The notes under the pieces were generated by a model. That model was not told the origin of the DNA, searched no databases, and saw nothing but the letters and a program-made list of their open reading frames with translations. 64,000 bases of DNA from assembly GCF_002277955.1 (NCBI RefSeq), contig NZ_CP018477.1, positions 1,736,001 to 1,800,000 on the forward strand, written 5' to 3'. Positions 19,309 through 28,496 of this stretch are shown piece by piece. The DNA comes from Thermogutta terrifontis (GTDB lineage Bacteria; Planctomycetota; Planctomycetia; Pirellulales; Thermoguttaceae). A program made the position numbers and the translations under genes. Numbering within the stretch: position 1 is the stretch's first letter; each line of letters begins with the position of its first letter.

Positions 19309-22300
19309 ATGATGTCTCCGGCTGCGGAAGGTGTAATTCGGCGGCTCGACGCCACGCGACAGCGATGGTGGTTTTACACGCTTCTCACCAGTTGCGTGAT
19401 GGGGGCGTCGCTCTCGTTGAGTGTCTTCCTCTTGTTCATGCTCGCGGACGCTCTTTTCCAGTTTTCCCGGGTTGTTTTGGCGGGAGCGTTTCTTATTTGG
19501 CTTGCCTTCACCCTTTCAATTCTGGTTTGGATCGTGCGGCGGGTGATCCGCGGCCAGCGGAGCCTGGAAGCCACTGCCCGTCGCATCGAGGCCGAGTTCC
19601 CTGAGTTGCAGAGTGCTCTGATCAATCTCCTGCAACTGCTCAACGATCCCCGGCAGGCCAATCCGGCGTTCTGCCTGGCGGCCGTGAACCACGCGGCGGC
19701 CCAGGCGGCGCGGATTCGCTTTGAGGAGGCCGCTGAAAAACAGTCGCGTTGGGAGCGCTTCCGGTTTGCAATGCACACGTCTCGAGATTTGCTGGAATGG
19801 AGCGGCATCCTTGTTACGCTCATCTTGATAAGCGTTTTGTTCGGAATGCTCCTGCCCAATTGGAGTTCTGCAGCCTCTCGCTTGATGCAGCCTTGGCAGT
19901 TCGTCCCCAGTGTGGGCAGGGTCAAAATCCTGTCGGTGGAGCCCGGCAACACGGAGGTGCTCATAGGCTCGAGTGTGACCATAACAGCCCGAGTGGAATT
20001 GCCGGAGAAAAAAACGTACGACGCGTACTTATTTGTGGCTGAGGAGGGAAAGCCCGAGGAACGCTTTCCGATGACGCCCAGCAAGGACCTCTCGGAGTAC
20101 ACGTTCACGGTGCCGACGGTGCTCAAACCGGTAAAGTATCGGGTGGAGATAGGGGACAGCCAGTCCGCGATTTACCGGTTGGGCGTCACGCAAATTCCGG
20201 CGATCACGGAGGTGGAGGTCACGCTGGATTATCCTGCTTACCTGGGCCGCCCCAGCGAAACGTTCAGGCAACGGGTGCCTGACTTGCGGGGCCCGCAGTA
20301 CAGCGAGGCCACTTTGAAGATTTTCGCGTCTGCGCCTATCTCCGCTGGGGAAGTTGTGCTCGATGGAAAGCCGATCGTCGGCAATGTGGCATCCGATGGA
20401 CGCACTTTCACCGTAAAAATTCCACTAATTCGAGATGGGCAGTTTGTGGTGCGCCTCAAGAACCAGGCCGGCCAGGTCGATCCGAACCCACGCGTCAACC
20501 GGGTGACGGTCATTCCGGATCAACCTCCCACGGTGGAAATTGTCAAGCCAGGGCGACAGTCTACCGCGGCTTTGGGAGATCGCATCCCCGTGAAAATTCG
20601 AATTGCCGATGATTATGGTGTTGGTCGGGCTCGTCTGGAAATGAAAATTGTCCAGGAGAATACCCCGGTCGGGGATTCGGCGAGCGATACGGAAGCGAAT
20701 CGGGAACAGAATGGTTATTCCGGCGCGGGTGGTTCTGCCGACAACCCAGAGCAGACTGCGGTACGACTTCACGAGTGGGAGAGTCCCAGCAGCCCATTTT
20801 TGGACTACGAGCTGGTTCTCGATCCTGCGCGGTTTTCCCCAGGGCAGAAGGTGGCCCTTCGCGCCATCGCATGGGACAAGCGTAACTTCGCGAAATACGG
20901 GCTTGACCTGCGTCCGCAGCAGGCGACATCCGCGTGGCATTTTGTTGAGATCATTTCCCCCGATGCAAAGGTCGCTGCAGAAACGAAAGAACTGGAAAAC
21001 CTCCGCGCCGCGATCTTCCGCATTTTGGAAGAGCAGATTCGAGCAAAAACCGAGCTTGTCACGTTGCGCGACGCGGCAAAACAGAACCCCGCGGTGCTCG
21101 AAACGGGCTTGCGAAACGTTCGCGGCCGCCAGGTTCACATTCAGGGAGCGACAAACGATGTCGTGGCGGGAATAAAAGACACGGATAGTGAGGATCGGCG
21201 GACAATCAAGCGGATTCTCAACAGCCTTGCGGTCAACGAGATGCTCCAGGCGGTGCAGCAATGCGACCGACTGGCCCGACTTGCGGACAAAGCGACCTTT
21301 GGCGAGGAAAGTCAAGAACTGCTGCAAATTCAGGATCGAATCATCGAGACCTTGCGAAAAATTCTCGATGTGGCCAGAAGGGCCCAAACGGAGCTTTTGG
21401 CAGAAGCTCAGAAGCGGCCGGGCGGAGACCTGCCCGACGATGTCAAGAAGAAGCTCGAAGAAATCCAGAGCAAATTACAGGAATTCCTTGAACAGCAAAA
21501 GAAGATCATTGAAGCCTCGGAAGAACTGGCCAAGACACCCGTTGAGGATTTTACAGAAAAGGAAGAACAAAAGCTCAAAGAGCTGGCTGCCTTGGAGGAC
21601 GACTGGTCGCGCTTTATGAAGGAAGCGCACAGCGACCTGAGCAAACTCCCGGAACAGGATTTTGCCAATTCTTCACTCTGCCAGGAACTGAACGAGATCC
21701 AGACCGAGCTGAAAATGGCGGAAGATGCTCTTCTCAAGCGCTCGGTGGATATCGCTGTGCCACTTGAGCAACTGGGGTACGAAATGGCCAAGGAGCTGAC
21801 GAGTAATCTGGAAAAATGGTTGCCGGACACTCCCGACCGCGAACGGTGGAGCCAAGAAGAATCGCTCAGCGACAAAGACAAGGAAGCCCCGATGGCGGAC
21901 CTGCCGGGTCAACTGGAAGACCTCATTGGTGAACTCATGGAGCAGGAAGAGGACCTGTTCGACGAAATGGAAGATGTCTCGTCCAGTGCGGCGGATTCGC
22001 TGGACAAGGGAGCAGGGTGGGATGCTGCCGACGGCCCAATCTCCAATATGAGCGCCAAGGGCGTGACAGGAAATCGCCTGCCCAATGCGAGCGAGATTGG
22101 TGGGCGGTCGGGCGAAGGTCGCAGTGGAAAATCCAGCGGCGAGTTTGTGAGCGACGAGGCGGTGGGCAAGGGAGGACGAAAAACGCCCAGTCGGCTCACA
22201 CCCGATCCCTACATGAAAGGACAAATTAAGGACTTCAGTAAAGATCCCACCGGTGGGGCCACAGGTGGTGGGAAAGAGAGCGGCCAGGGCGGGCAGGGAC

Positions 22301-22716
22301 TGGAGGGGCCAACACCGCCACCTCATGGGCCGCGCGAACTCCAGCGTCTGGCGGGCAAGCAGGCCGAACTCCGCAATAAAGCAGAGTCCATCAGCGCGCA
22401 GATGCAGATCCTTAATTATCATCATACTGATATGGAACAGTTGATCGAGCTGATGCGGGAGATCGAACGCGATCTTCAGGCAGGACGCTATCAAAACGCC
22501 CTGCGAAAGCGTGAAGTGGTTCTGCAAGGACTCCAGCGGCAGAAGGAATACGTGGGCGGGGAATTTAAAGTCAAGGAGGATACGACGGTGAATATCCCCA
22601 AGGATATCCAGAAAGAGATCCTCGGCAGTGTTCAGGAACCGGCGCCTCCGGGCTGGGAAGATATTGTCCGTGGGTATTACCGGCAGCTGATCAGCGGTGG
22701 CAAATCCAATCCTTGA
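19309..22716 (+). CDS. Large DUF4175-like membrane protein with coiled-coil C-terminal region
   Basis: A 1,135-residue protein. Two hydrophobic spans occur near the N-terminus (LLTSCVMGASLSLSVFLLFML and VVLAGAFLIWLAFTLSILVWI) and a third near residue 170 (SGILVTLILISVLFGMLLPNW). An immunoglobulin-like/beta region follows, then about 500 residues of charged coiled coil (KLEEIQSKLQEFLEQQKKIIEASEELAK). A Gly-rich linker precedes a final helical segment. This order resembles the DUF4175 proteins common in planctomycetes and some proteobacteria. A good GGAGAGG box precedes ATG-ATG at 19309. The next gene starts 22 bp downstream, so they are probably co-transcribed. Function is unknown; an envelope scaffold is plausible. 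Confidence 0.8.
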   Translation: MMSPAAEGVIRRLDATRQRWWFYTLLTSCVMGASLSLSVFLLFMLADALFQFSRVVLAGAFLIWLAFTLSILVWIVRRVIRGQRSLEATARRIEAEFPELQSALINLLQLLNDPRQANPAFCLAAVNHAAAQAARIRFEEAAEKQSRWERFRFAMHTSRDLLEWSGILVTLILISVLFGMLLPNWSSAASRLMQPWQFVPSVGRVKILSVEPGNTEVLIGSSVTITARVELPEKKTYDAYLFVAEEGKPEERFPMTPSKDLSEYTFTVPTVLKPVKYRVEIGDSQSAIYRLGVTQIPAITEVEVTLDYPAYLGRPSETFRQRVPDLRGPQYSEATLKIFASAPISAGEVVLDGKPIVGNVASDGRTFTVKIPLIRDGQFVVRLKNQAGQVDPNPRVNRVTVIPDQPPTVEIVKPGRQSTAALGDRIPVKIRIADDYGVGRARLEMKIVQENTPVGDSASDTEANREQNGYSGAGGSADNPEQTAVRLHEWESPSSPFLDYELVLDPARFSPGQKVALRAIAWDKRNFAKYGLDLRPQQATSAWHFVEIISPDAKVAAETKELENLRAAIFRILEEQIRAKTELVTLRDAAKQNPAVLETGLRNVRGRQVHIQGATNDVVAGIKDTDSEDRRTIKRILNSLAVNEMLQAVQQCDRLARLADKATFGEESQELLQIQDRIIETLRKILDVARRAQTELLAEAQKRPGGDLPDDVKKKLEEIQSKLQEFLEQQKKIIEASEELAKTPVEDFTEKEEQKLKELAALEDDWSRFMKEAHSDLSKLPEQDFANSSLCQELNEIQTELKMAEDALLKRSVDIAVPLEQLGYEMAKELTSNLEKWLPDTPDRERWSQEESLSDKDKEAPMADLPGQLEDLIGELMEQEEDLFDEMEDVSSSAADSLDKGAGWDAADGPISNMSAKGVTGNRLPNASEIGGRSGEGRSGKSSGEFVSDEAVGKGGRKTPSRLTPDPYMKGQIKDFSKDPTGGATGGGKESGQGGQGLEGPTPPPHGPRELQRLAGKQAELRNKAESISAQMQILNYHHTDMEQLIELMREIERDLQAGRYQNALRKREVVLQGLQRQKEYVGGEFKVKEDTTVNIPKDIQKEILGSVQEPAPPGWEDIVRGYYRQLISGGKSNP

Positions 22717-22738
22717 AATCGAGCGCGCAGTGATTGCC

Positions 22739-24082
22739 ATGAAGAGAAAACATCAATTTTGGCCGCTACTAGGTCTCTTAGCCACCTGTGGGGGGATTTT
22801 GCTCGCTGGGCCGAGCTTTGGCCAGAGCGGTCAGAAAGTTGTTATTCCTTTTGACTTCGAATCGCGATTTGACAATGGTCGTTATGGTCAAATGGTCGGC
22901 GAGATGATTTGGCAGAAGCTTCACCGGGAAGGGGGCTTTCTGATTCCGGATTCGATGGCTGACGTCCGCGATTTTTGCGAGATGAACGGTATCAAGGTCG
23001 GTCCCGAGACACCCCTGGAGAAGGTGCGGGATATTGTGAAAAGTGGCTTCGATGCCGACATCGCCATATGGGGAAGCGTGGAGCGGGTTCCCGGGCACAG
23101 CACCGATGTTTACGATCTTGTGATCAAGTGCGTTGATTTTTCGACGCCAACTCCCATTGTCATCTATGAAAAGTCCGCTCGCACGAATTCCGTGAGCGAG
23201 ATTCCCCATCTCTATGTCCAGCAACTGCTTGATGCGCTCTACGGCCGGCAACCAGGCAGTCCGCCCCCGCCCGATCCCATTGCAGAAGAAAACTGGAAGA
23301 AAAACCCGAACCTGATTGTCGGAGGCGATTTTGAACGGGCGGTGAACGGTGTTCCGGTGGGGTGGGAAGATCGTGCGGGTCAGGATCGTGAACCGCTGGG
23401 ACGGCTTGTTGCCTGGGTTCCCGAACCCGGAAATCCGCGCAACCACGTTATTCGTTTCAGCTTTGATCGAAGTGTGGGGGACACCACCGGGGTGATGTAC
23501 TACAGCCTGCCGTTCCAGGTGCAGGAAGGAGCGACATATCGTTTTCAATGTCGCTGGCGAAGCAACGGACCGGCGGTCAAAGTCTTCATCAAATGTTACG
23601 CAGAGATGCCCAGTGAGTATCGGACAGAATCGCCTGGAACTGGAAGCCGCAACAGAGCGGCAGGACCAGGTGCTTCCTCCGCAACCAGCAGAGCAAATTC
23701 CAGAACGGAGACGCGAACTACTTATCCAGATTGGAGCCAGATGCGGGAATGCTACCGCAGTCAGCAAAACCTGAAAGGGCCGCTCAATACCTGGAACATC
23801 CATACGGAAGATTTCACCCCAAGACACACCCAGTACACGCCAACCTGGGGGCGTGTCATGCTGTATGCCTATCTGGGCGAAGGGACGGTGGAATTCGACG
23901 ACATCGTGATCAAACAGATCATTCCACCTTCTCCGGGAGAGAGCAAGAAAGATCCCCGACGTTCTCTCGCAAGCGGGGTAACACTTAAGGAAATGGAAGA
24001 ACGCGAAAGGGCCTCCCGCGGTGATGCCGGCCAGGAGCAGGCTCCGCCCGGGCCTCAGCGCTCCGGTAAGGGAACTCGGTAA
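22739..24082 (+). CDS. Secreted hypothetical protein with carbohydrate-binding-like region
   Basis: A 447-residue exported protein. The signal peptide is basic then hydrophobic (MKRKHQFWPLLGLLATCGGILLAGPSFGQ). The first domain (VVIPFDFESRFDNGRYGQMVGEMIWQKL ... DADIAIWGSVERV) looks like a periplasmic alpha/beta domain that assembles a stress- or TolB-N-like fold. A second region (NLIVGGDFERAVNGVPVGWEDR ... TYRFQCRWRSNG) resembles CBM-like jelly-roll modules. The ATG at 22739 is chosen because it gives a clean signal peptide; a GTG at 22697 would overlap the previous gene. It lies 22 bp after the DUF4175-like gene, suggesting a common envelope role. No precise family is recognised. Confidence 0.7.
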   Translation: MKRKHQFWPLLGLLATCGGILLAGPSFGQSGQKVVIPFDFESRFDNGRYGQMVGEMIWQKLHREGGFLIPDSMADVRDFCEMNGIKVGPETPLEKVRDIVKSGFDADIAIWGSVERVPGHSTDVYDLVIKCVDFSTPTPIVIYEKSARTNSVSEIPHLYVQQLLDALYGRQPGSPPPPDPIAEENWKKNPNLIVGGDFERAVNGVPVGWEDRAGQDREPLGRLVAWVPEPGNPRNHVIRFSFDRSVGDTTGVMYYSLPFQVQEGATYRFQCRWRSNGPAVKVFIKCYAEMPSEYRTESPGTGSRNRAAGPGASSATSRANSRTETRTTYPDWSQMRECYRSQQNLKGPLNTWNIHTEDFTPRHTQYTPTWGRVMLYAYLGEGTVEFDDIVIKQIIPPSPGESKKDPRRSLASGVTLKEMEERERASRGDAGQEQAPPGPQRSGKGTR

Positions 24083-24134
24083 TACCGGATATTCTAAGGT
24101 GGGCTGGTGGACGGGCTTTCGAGGGAGTGGAGTT

Positions 24135-25475
24135 TCACCCGTCGGTGAATTCTCTTTTGCTTAGCTCACTGCTATGGGGCAGATTCCGGTTTTCCACATG
24201 AAGTAAAACGAGCAGTGCGGCTAAACACGCAATGATGAGCTGCCCAAACAGGTACAGGAGATAGCTCACTGCTGGCCAGAGGGATGCAGCCACTACCATC
24301 ACCAGGCCGCTTTGCCCCAATCCCCAGCCTGCAACGGCCGGTCCTGCGGAGATGGCAGCAAGCTCGTGAGGAATGAGATCGCTTCCCGGGTTATTCAGTT
24401 CCCCGGTGGGACTTCCGGTCACGGTAAAGAGTAATCCTAAAGCGAGATGGAGATTGCCCAGGAGCACCAGCACTCCAAAAATGACCGGGCAGAGACGAGC
24501 CACCATTTTACCGGCCAGATAGAGCAGCCCAATCAGTTCCTCCATCGGCGAGAGATCAGGATTGATCGCAATTTGAAGGTCGTCCAGATCAAGAAATTGA
24601 ATCGATGTGAACAGACCCCAAATAGAAAGTGCCACCGCATAAAAAATGAGATCGACAAATCCAGTTGACAGAGCGTACACGGTCCCCATAACAATACTCA
24701 CCACAGCGATGAGCATACTCAAAAGCGACATGCCGTCGGGGACCACGGACGAGGCCAGTTGAGCTCGGGTTCGCAGTTCCCAGCGATCCAGAACGAAAAT
24801 CACTCGGGCGGACAGATAGTGGCCCACGAAAAGAAAGAAACAGATGCTCAGGGTCCAAAGGAGACCGCTCGCATTTCTCACTTGTGAAACAAACAGATTG
24901 TCGGTGAGGATAAGGGCCACGGCAGTAAGGAGTCCATACCGCCCACAGAGCAGAAAAAGTTGCTGGCTGGCCTGAAGGAATTCGCTGCCAAATCGTGTTC
25001 GGAGAAAAGCCAGCCAGCGATCCAGGACGTGGCGGCCCAGGGTCTCCCGAGATCGCGCGAAAGTGGTGGGCGAGCCTTCAAAGGTTGGACGCCGTCGAGA
25101 GGGTCGGCCCAAGCGAAGCCGCGGTCCGACGCGTCCAGATTCCCAGCCCGAGCCCGCGCCTGTGTTCTCAAGGTGGACTTCCGACTGGTCAGGCGGGGGA
25201 GTGCCCTGGGTGGCGAGTTCCTGAGCTCCTGAAGGGACGGCAACTTGCTCGGGATTGCTTTGATCGTCCGACAGGACCAATTCACCGGTATTACCGGAGG
25301 TGTTCTCAAAAAGGCCGCTAATTCTCCCGGCAGGAACCCAGCGATCAAGTTCCTCGTTCCAGACAAGGTCCTCAGGGCTGAGTTCACCCCGGTGAGCCAG
25401 GTTTTTCAGCTCACGTGGGCTGAACGGGCCGTCTTTCACACCGCTACGGCGCTGGATGAACCACTGTTGCGCCAT
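24135..25475 (-). CDS. GYF-domain-containing polytopic membrane protein
   Basis: A 446-residue protein. Residues 1-55 form a GYF_2-type domain (QQWFIQRRSGVKDGPFSPRELKNLAHRGELSPEDLVWNEELDRWVPAG), a small module often found at the cytosolic end of bacterial membrane proteins. A Pro/Gly/Arg-rich linker follows. About six hydrophobic segments occupy the C-terminal two thirds (LFLLCGRYGLLTAVALIL, LLSMLIAVVSIVMGTVYAL and others). The ATG at 25475 is preferred to the TTG at 25481. It is convergent with the upstream plus-strand pair. GYF_2 fused to transmembrane regions is frequent in planctomycetes, but the function is unknown. Confidence 0.8.
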   Translation of the reverse strand: MAQQWFIQRRSGVKDGPFSPRELKNLAHRGELSPEDLVWNEELDRWVPAGRISGLFENTSGNTGELVLSDDQSNPEQVAVPSGAQELATQGTPPPDQSEVHLENTGAGSGWESGRVGPRLRLGRPSRRRPTFEGSPTTFARSRETLGRHVLDRWLAFLRTRFGSEFLQASQQLFLLCGRYGLLTAVALILTDNLFVSQVRNASGLLWTLSICFFLFVGHYLSARVIFVLDRWELRTRAQLASSVVPDGMSLLSMLIAVVSIVMGTVYALSTGFVDLIFYAVALSIWGLFTSIQFLDLDDLQIAINPDLSPMEELIGLLYLAGKMVARLCPVIFGVLVLLGNLHLALGLLFTVTGSPTGELNNPGSDLIPHELAAISAGPAVAGWGLGQSGLVMVVAASLWPAVSYLLYLFGQLIIACLAALLVLLHVENRNLPHSSELSKREFTDG

Positions 25476-25572
25476 GGCCAACCGCTCTTTTTCCGCTTCC
25501 CAATAATACGGGGCAACCGGCCTTGCTGGAGCTAGAGCAAGGACCGAGGGGCTATCTTCCTCTCAATGATGC

Positions 25573-26079
25573 TCAGCCCGGATCATCCGCGGAGGGGCCG
25601 TACATCCCAGGTACAGGGACGTCGAGTAATCTCAGGTACACGCACAGATGTCCGCGATGGTGAATCGTGTGGTTGATGACAAATGTCCGCACCACCTGCC
25701 ATCGCGGCATCGTGAATAGGACTGTTCCACCACGGAGAAGCGACCACGGCTTCCAAAACTCGTCTGCCTTGACACTACTCAGAATGCCCCGTGCTGTCTC
25801 CACATTCTGATCGAAAATACGCAGCATTGCCGCGACTGACTCTGCCTCCGGGTTCTTGTACGGTTCACCACCGACCGGAGCCACGTCCAGACTGTCCGTA
25901 CGGAAAGCGAGATCCACCCACTGGGGAATACTCGCCAGATGGCTCCCCACCCACCGCAGTGTGTTTGATTTTGGGTGGACTTTCCAGTCAAGTTTGTCCT
26001 CAGGAATTCGGGCGAGAACGGTTCGGGTGTTTGCCATCTCTTGATCAAATTCCTGAACGAGTGCCTGGTAAGGATCCAT
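25573..26079 (-). CDS. DinB-family putative metalloenzyme
   Basis: A 168-residue soluble four-helix-bundle protein. The DinB/DUF664-type features are PEDKLDWKVHPKSNTLRWVGSHLASIPQW, with the first His ligand, and later INHTIHHRGHLCVYLRLLDVPVPGMYGPSADD, with the H..HHRGH cluster. The three histidines are expected to bind a divalent metal. Family members include thiol-dependent transferases (bacillithiol or mycothiol S-transferases) and uncharacterised proteins, so the reaction here is unknown. The ATG at 26079 has a strong AGGAGA box. The C-terminus is typical. Confidence 0.87.
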   Translation of the reverse strand: MDPYQALVQEFDQEMANTRTVLARIPEDKLDWKVHPKSNTLRWVGSHLASIPQWVDLAFRTDSLDVAPVGGEPYKNPEAESVAAMLRIFDQNVETARGILSSVKADEFWKPWSLLRGGTVLFTMPRWQVVRTFVINHTIHHRGHLCVYLRLLDVPVPGMYGPSADDPG

Positions 26080-26133
26080 ATGTTGTCTCCTATGGATGTT
26101 CCACCATTCCGCGAGCGGATGCTCGGCTTCACG

Positions 26134-27105
26134 CTATCGCAACGTGCTCAGAACAATCGCTGCCAGTGCCAGGGCAATTCCTACTGCCACCTGGAGATTG
26201 AAAAGCTCACTAAACACAATCCAGCCGGCTATTGTGGCCATCACCGCCTGAGAGGATGTGAGCAAATTGGCCTGGGCAACCGGTGTTCGCTGCAGACCTT
26301 TGGTGAGCGCCCAGAACGCCACCAGGTTAAGTATGCCAGAAACAATCATCCACAACCATTGCTCCGCGGAACAACTTTGGATGACCTCTAGCCCGTGGAC
26401 ATAAAAGGTATACGGCCCCAGCGTGATCGTCGCCGCACCCGTCACCAGGACAAGGACGAACCAGCCCGAAGTTCCCCCCGTTGTGACGTTCCGAATGACC
26501 ACCGTAAGCAGACCATAAATGAAGCCCGCCACACAGCTCATTAAGACAGCAGCCAGAGCGATTGAAGAAGAACTGCTGGCCACGCCCTCCAATGTGTCGG
26601 CTCCTCCGTGAAGGAGAATAATTCCCACAATGAGTAGCACCATGGCTGCAAACAGCCTCGGCGACACGGCTTCCCCGAGCCAGAACTTACCCATCCAGGC
26701 TGCCGTGATAAGGCTCATCGCTAGTGACAGCGGTACCGCAATAGCAATCCCCACAATGCCGAAAGCCCATAAAAGACCAAGATTGGCAATTGTCTGAGTG
26801 AGGACGCCTGCTCCTACCACTTGCCAGAAATGAGCGGGGCGGGGCAGGGTGATCCTTCCACGAAGAACCTGCGCAAAAAGCCACGGACCGACGCAAAGGA
26901 CGGTCATCGTCTCCTTCACAAACAGGACGAAAGTATAGTTGGCTGCCTGGCCAGGTTCCGCTAGCCGCCGGAGGGCCATGTTGGTCCCCGTGTAGAGCAT
27001 CGCTGCCAGAAGACACAGCGCTGGTCCCCAAAACTGACCAGCGGACGGTTGTGTGTGTCGCGCGGGCGCTGTTTCGAGAGTGGGTAATTCGGAGGTCGCC
27101 GTCAT
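26134..27105 (-). CDS. EamA/DMT-superfamily transporter
   Basis: A 323-residue inner-membrane protein with about ten hydrophobic helices arranged as two EamA repeats. The first runs through LCLLAAMLYTGTNMALRRL to VGIILLHGG, the second through LMSCVAGFIYGLLTVVIRN to VGIALALAAIVL. Members of the drug/metabolite transporter superfamily export or import small metabolites such as amino acids; no substrate can be read from this sequence. The ATG at 27105 is preferred over an upstream TTG at 27126. Its stop lies about 55 bp from the DinB-family start, and both genes are on the minus strand. Confidence 0.85.
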   Translation of the reverse strand: MTATSELPTLETAPARHTQPSAGQFWGPALCLLAAMLYTGTNMALRRLAEPGQAANYTFVLFVKETMTVLCVGPWLFAQVLRGRITLPRPAHFWQVVGAGVLTQTIANLGLLWAFGIVGIAIAVPLSLAMSLITAAWMGKFWLGEAVSPRLFAAMVLLIVGIILLHGGADTLEGVASSSSSIALAAVLMSCVAGFIYGLLTVVIRNVTTGGTSGWFVLVLVTGAATITLGPYTFYVHGLEVIQSCSAEQWLWMIVSGILNLVAFWALTKGLQRTPVAQANLLTSSQAVMATIAGWIVFSELFNLQVAVGIALALAAIVLSTLR

Positions 27106-27301
27106 ATTCGTCAACAATGGAAACAAGTTTCGTCAGTCATCGCCGATTGCCCAGTCATGAGATCACACTGGAAAAACACGAATCGTGTGACTGGCCGACA
27201 TCGTGAAATTATCGCATTTTGACCCCCGCGACCAGGGAGACCAAGAGCAGCACGCAACGTGGCTTGCCGCTTCTCACGACTTTTGCTGGCAATGAGCCAA
27301 T

Positions 27302-28453
27302 TCACGGGCGACGGTAGGAAGGGCCGAGTTTTGACCACAGTTCCAGGTAACCCGCCAGAATGGCTGACTGGAGGTCGTTGATTCTTCGCAACTCGGGTAT
27401 GGGAGTTCCCCAGTAGAAGCTGATCCAACCCTGAGCGAATTTACGGGAACCTTCGAGAAATTTCTGGAACTCTTCGGTTCCACAGTGCAGAGGGAAGGTT
27501 TCCTCGATCACCACCGGTCGGCCGACCGCAAAATGGGACAGTATTTGAATCGCCTCGTCCACTTTTTTCGCTTCGGGATAGATATGGACACAGATGAAGT
27601 CCAGCATGGGGATAAGGTCTTTCGGGCGAAAACCGGACCAGGTATCGGCTCGGTCTGGTGTACCGGGCAGGAGGCCGACGGTGATCAGGGTCTCTTTGTC
27701 TACTTCCCGGATGGCCGAGTGGAGATGCTTCACCCATGCCGCGGCGATTTCCGCTCGGGATCGCTCTTTCTGCTCCAGTGTAATCCGCTGGACGAAATAT
27801 TTTCCCCCTAAAGGCTCTCCGACCAGCCAACCTTGCTCTTGGGCGGATCCCACGGGTACAACCGGCTCGTTCATCAGGTCGTAGCAAAACACGGCCGGAG
27901 AATGGCCCACCCTCCGTGCAATGGTTTGCCAAAAGAAGGCCTGGGCGTTCCATCGCTCTGATTCTTCGAGAGAATCGTACCACTCCGGCACGTCCTGCTT
28001 GTGGTAACATCCCAAACCTGTGATGTCCAAATAGAGGCCTGTCTCCTCGGCCAGCTTGACGAGCGCCTCAAGTTTTTTCAGATTTGCTTCGTTGGCTTTA
28101 TTGGGCGAAATCAGGAATTTTCCCACCTGAAGATGGATCCGCACCACATTCGCGCCCAACGCTTTCATTTCCTGGAAGTCGCCCACCACCCGGTCCCATT
28201 CCTTGTCCCAGTAGTCTTCCAGAAGCAGTCCTTTTGAATCGTGATCGTAATTAAAGCCCCACGGCACAAAGAGACTTCCTGATTGTGCCAGGACCAAGTG
28301 CTGGCCATCCGCCGACAATTTGATCCGTTCCAAACTCTGCACGCCCGGCTCTTCGGCAGGGGTGAAATTCCCGGGCACCAGGACACCACCACACACGAGG
28401 ACAAAAAATCCCCATTGACAATACCGATTCTTCAGAGGCATGCGTAACTTCAT
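27302..28453 (-). CDS. Secreted glycoside hydrolase family 5-like (cellulase/mannanase type)
   Basis: A 383-residue exported protein with an N-terminal hydrophobic signal (WGFFVLVCGGVLVPGNF). The TIM-barrel core shows GH5-type elements: WGFNYDHD near residue 65, VVRIHLQVGKF near 105, the acid/base Asn-Glu in YDLMNEPVV (E196) and the nucleophile Glu in RPVVIEETFPLH (E317 or E318). GH5-like enzymes cleave beta-linked glucans or mannans; the exact substrate cannot be read here. The AGE-family epimerase upstream ends 43 bp before the start, suggesting joint expression in oligosaccharide use. The frame is open to 28510, but the ATG at 28453 gives the signal peptide. Confidence 0.85.
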   Translation of the reverse strand: MKLRMPLKNRYCQWGFFVLVCGGVLVPGNFTPAEEPGVQSLERIKLSADGQHLVLAQSGSLFVPWGFNYDHDSKGLLLEDYWDKEWDRVVGDFQEMKALGANVVRIHLQVGKFLISPNKANEANLKKLEALVKLAEETGLYLDITGLGCYHKQDVPEWYDSLEESERWNAQAFFWQTIARRVGHSPAVFCYDLMNEPVVPVGSAQEQGWLVGEPLGGKYFVQRITLEQKERSRAEIAAAWVKHLHSAIREVDKETLITVGLLPGTPDRADTWSGFRPKDLIPMLDFICVHIYPEAKKVDEAIQILSHFAVGRPVVIEETFPLHCGTEEFQKFLEGSRKFAQGWISFYWGTPIPELRRINDLQSAILAGYLELWSKLGPSYRRP

Positions 28454-28496
28454 GGCGAACGTTTCCCTCTTGCTTAGGCACCAATTGCCAGGCTCA

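Noticed and set aside
20425-21387. 320-residue open frame on the minus strand
   Set aside because: Antisense to the DUF4175-like coiled-coil protein; no start signal or domain.
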